From assembly GCA_033439295.1 (NCBI GenBank), contig JAVTLE010000013.1:1736001-1800000 (forward strand): a stretch of 64,000 nucleotides of DNA, written 5' to 3'. The notes under the pieces were generated by a model, which made no database searches, was not told the origin of the DNA, and saw only the letters and a program-made list of their open reading frames with translations. This stretch comes from Deuterostichococcus epilithicus. Taxonomy: Eukaryota > Chlorophyta > Trebouxiophyceae > Prasiolales > Stichococcaceae. This document shows, in pieces, positions 11,599-22,087 of the stretch; position 1 is the first letter of the stretch; every line of letters begins with the position of its first letter. A program made the position numbers and the translations under genes.

Positions 11599-12082
11599 TC
11601 CACGGACCGCCCCGTCGCCTCACAACAAGGCGCACGGCAACGACGACCAACCTGTACCTGACATCTACCAGCCAAGAGGCCTTGTACCCAGACGAGACGA
11701 GGAACCATGCCGTATCCGTTGGCAAGCTGTGACAGCAGCCTGTTCCGGGCTGCGTCGTTGCCAATTGTAAGTGCGTTGCTCATTGCATTGTAGCTGTGTA
11801 GAATATGAATCGACTGCCACACAGCAAGGGTTTCGCTTGGCTGGCAGTGATCTTCTGCGCTGTGCTAGCTTCACACCCAGCGCTCGACTTTCGAGATGTT
11901 TGTATCTGTTGCAAGCTGCTTGTTCCGTGTGCCTGTGTACAGATGAGCTCGTGGAGGTACAGATTTACCAAGTCGCTGGATTGTCAGTGTAGCACGCCAT
12001 ACTCCGTGCATGCACCCACTGAACAGATACACAGTCACCTAAGAGCCATAGACTGGCGGATTGCAAGGCTTTTGCCTGTTCA
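11599..12082. other. Convergent 3' region, nuclease 3 / OCP3-like
   Basis: 484 bp between two stop codons facing each other. No supported exon. Confidence 0.5.
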
Positions 12083-13462
12083 CTACTGTTGTGAGCGTCG
12101 TTGTTGCATTTGCGGCGTTAGACGCCGCTTCTCCTCGAACCACAGCTTGGTGCGCGACGGCGACATCTCGCCGTGCAGCTGGCAGATGCCGGCAATGACC
12201 TCGTCGGGTGGCCACCGGTAACGGTCGAACACCTTTTCCAGGGTCGCCTCTGTGGCTTTCTTCATGCGCTTACGCGCAAAGTCGCCGCCGGGGTCCACCT
12301 GTCGCTCTGCATGGGCAGCAAGCAATACCGTTCACCCTGCCGCAATGAAACAGTGGGGGATGCTCGCTGTAGTATCTTGGCAGGCCCTGCACGGATATCG
12401 GCTCGCAGGGAGTGCCCTGACATGCAGCCCTCATCATGCGAGGCATGCACAACATCGCTGTAGGAAGCGTGCACGCCCGATTATGCAGCTGCAGACCTGC
12501 GAACGTCATGTTGGCTGTTGACACTGCAGGTACAGCCTCGTCGTCGGCGGCAGAGCCTCCCGCTTGCGCCTGGCTCTCATCAAAAGGGGACCCGTCCTTT
12601 GATGCCTCCGCGACCGCCGGCCTGCATGATGAAACGCATACCCAGTCATATTCACGGACCATGCGGAGCCTAGACAATCAGCAGCAGCACACTCCAAGAC
12701 ACCAACAGGTCCAGCACGACGACATAAATATGATTCTCATTTTTGCTCCTGGACAGGCTGTGCAATCGAATGTCAGCGCGCAGCCGCAGGCCGCACTTGT
12801 CTGGTTGCAGTGCCCGCGCCTTCAGCCATGCCAGCACCTGCTTCCGATCTATCCCTATGTCTCCTGCCAGCTGCTTCACCTGGATGACGACAGAATCGGA
12901 TCATTGCAGCCGTCGTGCACCAGCTGCAAGCAGCAAGCCCAAACCCTGCCGGCGCTCCCTCGGCTGCAGGCAACCTCGGTCGGTGAAGCTGGCCACAAAC
13001 CCTGCGGAAAGGGTTGCAGGGTCAAGCAGACGAGTAGTCACTCACGCTGAAGTTGCGCCTGCCGGCCTGGTATGCAGCCTCCAGCCGGCGCTTGCGCCAC
13101 CCGGAAATCATCGGCGCTTCGGGGACAGGTGCTGACCCAAACCGGACCTGCACAGACACGACGGTCGAGCTCTTCAGACGATTGCAATGAACTTTCCTGG
13201 GTTAGCACGATCTCTCTCCAAGCATCAACCGAGGCATGTGCACCGCACTTGCCTCCTCTGGTGGGCCGGCCGGCTGCGACGCTGCGCCCGCCGCCTGCGA
13301 CGATTCCCCAGCCTCAGCCCGCGCGGTTACGTGGTTTGCACGTCGAGCTGCGGGTTGTCTGCAGCTGGAGCTTGACAGCGGCGCTGCCGGTCGCTGCGCC
13401 GCGCACGGCTGACGCAGCCTTGCCGCGTGTAGGTGAGCCTGCATGCTGGCGGCTGCAAGCAT
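12083..13462 (-). CDS. OCP3: OCP3-like homeodomain protein with plastid-type N-terminus
   Basis: Exons, leftward: 13249-13462, 13046-13131, 12797-12879, 12534-12621, 12083-12298; phases agree, 228 aa. The N-terminus (residues 1-60) is rich in Ala, Arg, Gln and Ser and poor in acid, as in chloroplast transit peptides. Two blocks match plant OCP3: WRKRRLEAAYQAGRR followed by VKQLAGDIGIDRKQVLAWLK, and near the C-terminus KRMKKATEATLEKVFDRYRW ... LWFEEKRR, the degenerate homeodomain. A short acidic linker (KDGSPFDESQ) lies between them. In Arabidopsis OCP3 modulates pathogen responses and has been linked to plastid RNA editing. The first donor (GGCAA|GTGCGG) and the choice of acceptor for the last exon (12298 or 12304) are the weakest points. 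Confidence 0.78.
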
Positions 13463-13884
13463 GCTGGCGAAGGGCCAGATGTCAGACGATGCACTGCCAA
13501 GCCTTTTCCAAGCACGAGCGGTTGCACAGTGCGTGCGTGTCCTGCAGCCGAGCTATGTGCGACAGTTTCCGGAACTGCTTTCGAGCAACGTCGGCTGCAG
13601 TGACGGTGCGAAAAGGGTGCAGACACCAGCGGCGTCTCGGTTGCTGCGACGTCGGGAGTTAGCAAGCTCCGCTCAGCCAGCGATCCGCTGGCGCTGACGG
13701 CCGTGTAATTCTGTCTGACACCGTGTCAGACAGCGACAGGGCATGCACGACTCTCATGACGACACGAGCAGGATTCCACGCGCGAACCTCGCCGACACCT
13801 GCGTGGCCGGTTTAGGGGGCAGTACCTCTGCTGCCACTCGCCCCAACGCCCGCGTCCCGCCCGCCGGCTGGGCAGCGGGCAGGA
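13463..13884. other. Divergent intergenic region, OCP3-like / MYB
   Basis: 422 bp between divergent starts; presumably both promoters. A short perfect inverted repeat (ctgacaccgtgtcag) lies at about 13714-13728. Confidence 0.5.
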
Positions 13885-15365
13885 ATGGACATGCCTGCTG
13901 GTTTCGTGCTGCCTCCCAAGATATCCCTCGCCACCGCGCAGAGCTCTGGCGCTGGTGCCCGATTTCGCACGCACAGCCCCGGGCCGTCGGCTGACACCGC
14001 GCCCAGGAAAGGTACGCCGGAATGTCGCACCGACAGTCGCATCGCACCAGCATGGAGAAGTTTGCTGCACCAGAGCTGCTGAATAGCCTGGCTGCGGCGC
14101 ATTCGTTACGTGCCCCGGTGTCTACGTTTCGTCTGCCTCAAAATCTGCGCAGTTATCGGGAGATCCTAACCTGCTGAACGGCTATGAAACGTCTTTCGTA
14201 TTTCACTCTTTCTGTCTGGCGGCTGTTTGCCAACTCTGCTGCGGCGTCCGTCCGATGCTGACAAGACGCCGGTTGGCGTGGGTATGTTCGCGGTAGTTGG
14301 CGTCCAGCAATGGCCTGCCACGCGCATCGAGCTCTCCCATCCACTCGTACTTTCACCATTACACTGCAGGTCAGCCCTGGACCGAGGAGGAGCACCGCCT
14401 GTTTTTGCTGGGCCTCCAACAACTGGGCAAGGTGAGCCTCGATGTGATATCTTGCGGTGTTGTCGACTTTCGTCGGAAGACACTGCCAATACAAAAGGGC
14501 GTGACACTAACGTGCGCATTCACGCCGGCAGGTCGCCGACATGCTGTGTGCTGCACTCGCAGGGCCACTGGCGGGGCATCAGCCGGCACTATGTCACCAC
14601 ACGCACGCCGACACAAGTGGCCAGTCATGCGCAAAAGCACAGCCTACGTACCATGGGCGTGACGAAGCGGCGATCCCGCTTCAGCGCGCTCGAAGAGCAG
14701 CAGGCGCAGGCGCAGCAGGTATCAAGCGCTGCCACTGCCGCCTTGCCGCACAAGTGTTTTTTTGTCCCAAGGCTGGGTGTCTGCTGCACCGAGCGCGGGA
14801 TAGTCCTGACCAGGTGACGTCGACCCAGCTGCAGGCGTCAGCAGTGTGCTCGACGGCGTCGGCATCGCTGCCACAAGAGCCCTCCCCAGCCTCCTCGCAG
14901 CTGCCGCACCTTGCCGCAGCCGCCGCCGCCAGCGCCGCGATGATGTTCCCGTGGCAGCTGCTGCCGCCGCCGCAGTCTCTGCCGCTCGGCCTGCTGCAGG
15001 CCGCGGCGGCAAACAGCCTGGCGCTGCCGCAGCAGCCGCAGTTCCATCCTGCGCACACGTCCCGGCCGGAGCCCGCCTCCGTCGCCGCATTGCACACGTG
15101 CGTGGCCCCCGATGCGACGGCGACGGCGGCCACGGCCACGGCGTGCGAGCAGCAGCACAGCCAGCACCAGCAGCCACGGGAGCATGCGCATGTGAAGGTG
15201 TGTCGACCAACCGCGCGGCTGGCGGAGCGCACTACGAGCAGCGGCAGCGGCGGCGGCAGCCTGCGGCGGGAGTCCGGCGAACAGATGGCCAGTCTGCCAT
15301 CAGGCGGAAGTGGCTTGCAGCAAAGCGCGCATTCCGCCTTCCGGGCTCTCGTATCAGCTTCTTGA
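13885..15365 (+). CDS. Single-repeat MYB transcription factor, SHAQKYF class
   Basis: Exons 13885-14011, 14370-14431, 14563-14718, 14814-15365; phases agree, 298 aa. The MYB repeat (about residues 43-100) reads RKGQPWTEEEHRLFLLGLQ, then GHWRGISRHYVTTRTPTQV, then ASHAQKHSLR, the signature of the plant MYBS3/KUA1-type 1R-MYBs. The usual SHAQKYF is SHAQKHS here. After the repeat comes a basic stretch (GVTKRRSRF) and a long low-complexity tail rich in Ala, Gln, Pro and His, typical of activation domains. The start MDMPAGF is the only in-frame ATG close to the domain; an upstream exon cannot be excluded. Confidence 0.82.
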
Positions 15366-16314
15366 AGCCCGGCGACATCCGCCCTCGGCCAGGGACGGGG
15401 CAGCCAGGCTGTGCCTGGGCATGCTGCTCAGGGAACTGCCTGGCAGTGCAGGGCTGCGAGGCCTGCATCTGTACCTGGGACGCCCGCACCATATTCTATT
15501 CTGGCGGGCTGAGTATTCCCGGTTGATGGCAGCCGAGAGGCAGCAGCGCGCCCAGCCAGCAAGTGTGAGCAATCCCCGCACCCGCACTTGCACGCAGTCA
15601 CTTCGGTTCAGAACGCCACTACTATGCAGTGTTTTCGCGTCTAAACGGGCAGGGCTGCCGCGGGCATAAGCTTACAACTGCCCAGCATTTGATTGTCCCA
15701 CCTAGGTTTTCAGTTCCAGTGCACCTTGGATTCCGGTGTTGAATAGTCAGGAGTGTGCGAGAATATGTCTAGAGGCGAGGATTAGTGGTTTCGGTGAACA
15801 TTATTGCGGCATGCATCTGTGATGACTGATTTGTTACCGCGAGGGCGATTCAGCGTTTGGCTCGCATGCTCGGTGTACCGGGTTGATGATTGTTCATGAA
15901 GCGGCGTCTAGGAACCAGCATCTTTCCACATTGAGCATCCTGTAACACCTTAGCGCTCCAGATCGACGGTTTCTGTGTTTGACGTGCACGTGAGGTCTGA
16001 GGACACCAGAAACACACCGGTGCCTTGCATCGATCATGGTGGCGGCCATGCAAATTTTTGCTCGACACCCTTCTGCAATGCTGCTACTCTGCAGCATGCT
16101 GCTTGTCACACGCACAGCCGCTGCGCCACCATTGCTCGCTCCCTTACAACATCAGCACACCAGCAGCCCATGCAACTGAGGTTTGCCGCTGGAAACTCCA
16201 CATCGGTGCCGGGGCCGCGTGCCATTGCTGCGGGCGAGATACTCGGCAGGCGGCTTGGGCCCCTCCCTGTCGCCCCGGCGTGCGAATGCCCTGCTCGCCC
16301 GCTCGCCTCCGGCG
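15366..16314. other. Convergent 3' region, MYB / RRP45
   Basis: About 950 bp without a supported exon. On the minus strand TGTAA, the chlorophyte polyadenylation signal, occurs at 16144-16148, 167 nt after the RRP45 stop. On the plus strand TGTAA occurs at about 15942. Confidence 0.5.
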
Positions 16315-19107
16315 TCAGTGCGCCCTGATGGGCTGAGCCGCCGCCGCTGCGGGAGCGGGGGCATGCCGGCGCACCCGCCGAGCGATGCGTGTGACCTCCT
16401 GAGCGTCCAGCGCCGCGCGCAGCGCCGCCGTGAGCTCCTCCACCTTGCTGGCCGCGATGCGTACGCACCGCATGATCTGCAGGCGCGCCGGCAGAGACAA
16501 ATGTCAGACCTTTTGCAGACCCGGGGCCGCTTTCTCGGGGGCGGCCGGGCCGAGGCAGCCCAGGCCATCCGCTGCAGATTGCGGGCTCGGCACTGCAGCA
16601 GGGCAGATGGTTGCGGCGCTGACCTGCTGCGGCAGCCAACGGCTGCTGGCAGGTCGGCTCTCAGCGCTCTTCATTCCCCTGCCGCCAGGCTGCAGGGCGC
16701 CTTGTCCCAAAGACAGCACCTTGCCAGCTTGCACGCACATGGCGTGATGGGACCCCCGCCCACGTACGCCTCCACCAGTACCGGCCCCACCTGTCGAGGG
16801 TGTGCACGGCGCGGCCTTCCCTTTGAGGACGCCCCGCGGCAACACGGCACGGGCACTGATGAGCCCCGACCCTCGACGCCGCACCCACTGTGCCAGATCT
16901 GGCAGGCGCCAGAGCCTCACCGCGGCGGGCGGCAGCGGCACGCCGTCCAGCTTCTGCACGGCGCACACCTCCTTGTGCGCATTGACGACCACCGTCATGC
17001 GCCCAGCCTGTGCCGCCTCCTCCTTGTGCCCCGGGTCCAGCACCGCCAGCTGCCCGTCCTGCGGTCGGCGGCGCAAGGCTCACACAATGGGTCACCTCAG
17101 GTTTATGACTGACAGCCTTCGGGGAACTGGAGCCTGCAAACGGCAGGAATCCACAAGTGGAGGGCCTCGTGCGCCCCAGGAGGGACACTCCTGTGGCCCG
17201 CCCAGTGCGGTGCAGGCTGTCATGACGGCAGCCAGCCTGCAGCGCCTCCACGCGATGCCGCGCGACCAGTTTGCGGCGCTGCAGCGCCGGCCGCAAGGGC
17301 CTGCCATCCGAGGACTTCCGGGGACCTGTGTGCTGGACAGCAGGCGCAGCAGGCACTGCGTAGCTTGGGCTGCGTGCCAGGAACTCGGACGCACCCCGAA
17401 GAAGCCGAAGGTGAGGGCGAATGGCAGGTGGTGGATGCTGAGCGGCACTGATTCTTTCTCCTCCGGGCTGTGCACGATGACCTGGCTGCGCAAAGTGGAG
17501 AACGCACGTCCGAGTGCCTCCTGAATCCTTGTGAACCGAGCATAGGAGCGCGCGGGATCCGCCTGCTTGGCCCAGGACAGGCTCAGGCGATGCACCAGCT
17601 GAAACTGTCCCTGCTATGCAGCCCCACGTGGGAAACCTGTCCCGCCACTCCGGCGGTAGCGCTTCAAGGCTGTGTGGTGCAGGGGGCGGTCGGACTCGCC
17701 TGCCGTCTGCGCCGCCGACGCTGACGTCGGGGCGGCGGAAGGACAGCAGCGCGGCCAGCGCCGACAGCACCGCCGCGTCCGCCAGGTTTCCGTCGTGGTC
17801 CAGCACGTGAATGTCTACACGCAGCCACCACACCTGTGCAGCGAGGGGCGCCAGCGCGTCGGCCGTACTCGGTCGTGAGCGGTGCTGGACCAGCCGCACC
17901 TGCTGCGCGGCGGGGGCGCCGCCGGCCGGGCCATTGCTGGCCGCTCGCGGCGGGCGCGCCGCATGTGATCTGGCAGGACATCAGTCAGCAGGACACCAGC
18001 AGGGCACGCGAGCTTGAATGCCCACCCCGGACAGGTCCTCATGCTGCGGGCCGCCTGCCGGACAAAAATGCCGCACAGCGCCTTCAGGCTACAGCCTGGA
18101 CGCCGCACAAGCTGCACAGCTCCGGTGCCGGTGCGGTCTCATGCCGCAGGGACCACGTCTGCAGCCGGCGATGCCCGCAGCCCCGGTGCTGATGCAGCCT
18201 CAGAATGCAGCACACCTTGCGGCCGGCGACGACGCACAGTGCCTCCAGGTCCACGGCGCGGCTGTCCCGCAGCGCCCGCTCCACCAGCCGTGTCACCTCC
18301 TGCGCCGCCTCGCCTGCAGGGCGGCAGGCACGGTGCGAGGTTGTGAAGCTGCCGCAGCACCAGGCCACCTCTGCTCAGCATGCGAGGCGGTGGTCGGGAA
18401 CGCCTTCAATGGCCCCCGGCGCATGGCTGACCCCTGCGGCGCAGAGGCCCACCGCACGAATGGCAATCGCACGTCTCCAAAGTGAGGTTCATGAGCCCCG
18501 GGCACCATCAAGCACAACGCGTCTCAGTACCTGGGCGGCCGGGCTCGAAGGCCGGCGACGCCATGGGGCTGAACTCCACATGGTACTGCACGCGGCCCTC
18601 ATTGCCGCGGTCGGGGAACGGCGGCAGCAGCTGCGCCGAGATGGCGGTCAGCACCCGCGTGCGGCCCAGCAGCACCTCTGCGCTGCTGTCGTCAGCGGCG
18701 AACTGCAGACGAAAGGGGTCGGCACACGTGCTTCACAGCAGGCGCATGATGCGCCGCTTGCCATCCAGCAGGTCATGCGCGCCGGGTGCCAGCGGCAGAC
18801 CACGGGCGGCTGCACCGCGGTGCTTGTGGATCTCGCGATCCTCTCGAGATCTCGAACGAAGTTCATGCGGAAACACGAATCGCAGGCAGCACCTGGTACT
18901 GGATGGGCCGATAGTCAAATGGCCGCCGGCCGTCGATGCGCTGTTCCTCCTGGAGCGCCTGTGATGGCACGCAGGCAGCGGCAGACTGATCAGTTCGCCC
19001 TGCAGCATGATGATGCACGTGAAGTTTGTAGATTCGCAGCGACTGCGCACCTGGACGATGAACTGCGCCTCGTTGTTGGACAGCAGTCCCTCGGCGTTGC
19101 GCGGCAT
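16315..19107 (-). CDS. RRP45: Exosome complex component RRP45 (EXOSC9)
   Basis: Subunit of the RNase PH-like ring of the nuclear/cytoplasmic RNA exosome; eukaryotic ring subunits are structural. Exons, leftward: 19051-19107, 18893-18958, 18531-18702, 18216-18313, 17700-17833, 17395-17485, 16921-17058, 16315-16476; phases agree, 305 aa. Family blocks in order: LQEEQRIDGRRPFDYRPIQ, LLPPFPDRGNEGR with EFSPMASPAFE, LVERALRDSRAVDLEALCV with VVAGRK, RVDIHVLDHDGNLADAAVL with LLSFRRPDVSV, VPLSIHHLPFALTFGFF, VLDPGHKEE and MTVVVNAHKEVC. It stops soon after the last core helix, so it lacks the long C-terminal tail of animal EXOSC9. The intron after exon 5 has a GC donor (AG|GCGAGT, donor bases 17699-17698), needed to join FRRPDVSV to QVIVHSPEE in frame. 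Confidence 0.95.
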
Positions 19108-19587
19108 CAGTGACCTTGGCAGCGTGCCTTGCGGTGCCGACCAGCAGGTGTGCTCGATGCAGCTGGCTTTAGGGAGCCTGCTGCGGTCGCTACGATGACT
19201 CGTACCCCACGCAATTGCTGAGGGCTGGTGAAAATATTGAACAGTGAGGAGAATTCGTTCAAAGGTCGTCCGACCAACACGGCGACTGTCTTGTCCCTGT
19301 GTTCCCTACCCTCTCCTTGAGTGCTTCACTTGCCTGGTGCAGCGGTCGTGCACAACTGGCATATATACTGCAGCTCCGCTTGACGCCTGCGCGGGATTGT
19401 GTTCTGCCCGGAACCTGCGAGTCACACATACATGCACTGCTTTTCAGATGAGGTGCAGTGCCATTGTTCCACCAGAAGGCTGGGCTTTGATGGTCAATAT
19501 GTCACAGAAATCAGCATTGCAAAGTCCTGGCGGTTGCGGCGTCGGGGAATACCGGCAATGCGCCTAATGCGTGCTCGGCCAAGTTGA
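19108..19587. other. Divergent intergenic region, RRP45 / PCMT
   Basis: 480 bp between divergent starts; presumably both promoters. No gene seen. Confidence 0.5.
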
Positions 19588-21556
19588 ATGGCAAGCAACC
19601 TGCAACGCCTCCTGCTCCGGGGACGTTCCGCCGCGCGATCCGGTGCGCCTTCAGGCGTGTTTGCAGCTCTGCGCCCGCGACTGGCGACAGTCGGCGCGGC
19701 CGTGCGAAGTCATCACTCGCTGCGACTTGCCGTGCTCGCTTCAACTTTTGCGACGCTAGCCCTTGCAGCCATCACACCCCGCCGTGAAGGCACGTTGCAT
19801 AAGACGGATTCGATGACATCTACGGAAGCAGTTGATGGAGAAGTAAGTTTTGGTGCGTTGTGGTTGGCGGGCAGGACAATCTCAGCATGCAGCATGCATA
19901 CTGCAGGTGCATGTAAGCAACCTCCGAAGCAGGAGTCCAGGGGCCGTCGTCCAAAAACCATGAGCCACCTGAGCGCATCGCACGCGGAGCTGGTGCAGCA
20001 CCTGCGGGAGGAGGGACGCCTTGCTGACGACCGCATAAGGTGGGCATCTCTCTGACGACGAACTGCACTCTGCATGTATCAGAAGAAAAGGGTTCGAGAA
20101 GCTATCAGGCGCAACGTCTCGTGATTATCTTGTCTGGATTAGGGACGCCTACCTGGCCGTCGACCGTCAGCACTTTGTGGAGCCCTCCACGCCCAAAGCC
20201 TTCACCTACGCGGTGAGGAACCTGACATGGTTGAGTCCACGTGCACCATGCGATGCTGTGCTTCTTGTCCGGCTCCTGGTGCCATCGAGCCGTCCGCTTG
20301 AGCTGGACTGTGAACCGATGCCAATCTAGACAGTCAGGATGATGCAGTTCGCGGCGGCGCGCAGGACATGCCCATGCCCATCGGCAACGAGCAGACGATA
20401 TCTGCGCCGCACATGCACGCGGCCTGTCTGGACCTGCTGGCAGGCCAGCTGCGGCCGGGCGCCCGGGTCCTGGACGTCGGCAGCGGCTCTGGCTTCCTGA
20501 CCGCTGTGAGCCAGGCGCCAAATTGCAACTTCAGTGCAACGTTGCCCAGCACAGAGATGCATGTGAACGACGGTTTGAAGGCGTTCTGTTGGCACTCTTG
20601 CAGTCGCAGGGTTGACCCCCCCCAGAAACACATCGTCGACGGATGTCACCACTGTAAATTTCTCGAGCCTTCCTGCTGCACACAGGTGATGGGGCGCCTG
20701 GTCTCGCCCGGCGGCAGCGTCGTGGGCGTCGAGAAGTGGAGTGATCTGGCGCAGCGAAGCAGGGACAGCATCAAGGTGCCCCAGCAACGTTGTAGAGCCC
20801 CAGCAACATCGTTAGCTATGCGTGACCCGGGGCTTCGCTTCATGAGCAGGTGGCCCGTGCGAGCCGCAAACAACTGCGGCGGAAGCCTGTGGTTTTAGAA
20901 AGAGAGCACGAGGCTGCAAACTGCTCAGGTGCCACGCGCGTATGCCGTGGAGACTGACTCCACCACTGCACCCGTCACTGCCTTTGTTGCCATCTCGCGC
21001 AGGCGTCACAGCCGCAGCTGCTGCAGGGTGACCCGCCAGCCGTTGCCATCAAGGCGGGCAATGCGCTGAGCCATATCCTGGAGGACGGTGGTGCAAGCTA
21101 CGATGCTATCCACGTGGGTGCTGCCGCCGCCACGATGCCGGAGAACCTCATTGCGAAGCTCGCCCCAGGCGGTCGCATGGTGCGCTTCGTTTTGCGAAAT
21201 CTGTCAGAGACTAAAACCTCCAGTAATACATCTGGGGAACCTCCATCTGACATAGCGCTTGGCACCCCCTCGTGCATGGCTGCTCCCGGTGAGGAGGGCG
21301 CGGACATTTGAGCTGCCTTGCCTCACTGCATGTCGGCGGGCTCTTCCAGAGCACCTCAGCCTCAGTCTGCGCGCATGCACCATGCGTTGCCGAGAGGTCA
21401 TGCGTTTGGTGACATAACACATGACCTGCGCAGATCATCCCCGTGGGCGCCCAGAACGACCTGCAGACGCTGCAGTGCGTGGACAAGTCCTCCAATGGCG
21501 AGGTCAGGGAGGTGCCGCTTATGGCCGTGCGATATGTGCCGCTGGTGAACAGCTGA
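19588..21556 (+). CDS. PCMT: Protein-L-isoaspartate O-methyltransferase with N-terminal extension
   Basis: Repairs isoaspartyl residues in aged proteins by SAM-dependent methylation. Exons 19588-19842, 19933-20039, 20143-20212, 20365-20505, 20686-20775, 21003-21179, 21434-21556; phases agree, 320 aa. The first ~95 residues are an extension absent from bacterial enzymes: an Arg/Ser/Ala-rich start ([19 protein letters not shown]), a hydrophobic stretch ([15 protein letters not shown]), then [13 protein letters not shown] where the catalytic domain begins. Family motifs follow: [25 protein letters not shown], the SAM loop [24 protein letters not shown], and LAPGGRMIIPVG. The N-terminus suggests plastid or mitochondrial targeting, or a membrane anchor. 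Confidence 0.95.
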
Positions 21557-22087
21557 GGCTTGCCGGTAGACCCAAATGCGACAGCAGCCTGTGCGCCGGG
21601 GCATGGAGTCTGGCGGAACCAGGCGTCACTGCCACGTTTCTTCTCATTTTTCATCGGCAATAAAAGGCGCCCGGGTGTTTCATTGGACACATCAGTTATT
21701 CTGCATGTGCATGAACAGTTTTGGGGTTGAAGACAGCGAATGAGCCAATACGTGCGCTTTGATGGCGTGCACTCTGTTCAAAAAGTGTTGATGCTGGAAT
21801 TGCTTGTGGTTTGATCTACAGCAGGATGTGAACCATGGATCCGCAATGGACGTGGTGTTTGATGGATCACGGCACGCGCTGCTGGTTGGAGGCATATGGT
21901 CATTTGCAGCAGCGTACCTGCGTTGCCAAGGCAAAGCCAACCGGCCCAGCCTGTTGGAAACCATCGTCCTTGCGGCCTTGACAGTAACTGTTACCACAGG
22001 CCAACTGTGGTTCGAGTTTTGTCTCATCTGAAATATGAACTGCGGTTTGCAGAGTCAATCTGCCTCAGGACCCCGCCAGATTGCACA
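21557..22087. other. Convergent 3' region, PCMT / site-2 protease
   Basis: 531 bp between facing stop codons. An AATAAA lies at 21659-21664, about 100 nt after the PCMT stop. No exon supported. Confidence 0.5.

Noticed and set aside
16661-17899. 412-codon open frame on the minus strand
   Set aside because: It overlaps RRP45 exon 5 but reads through introns and out of frame over other exons. The phased eight-exon model explains the family blocks.
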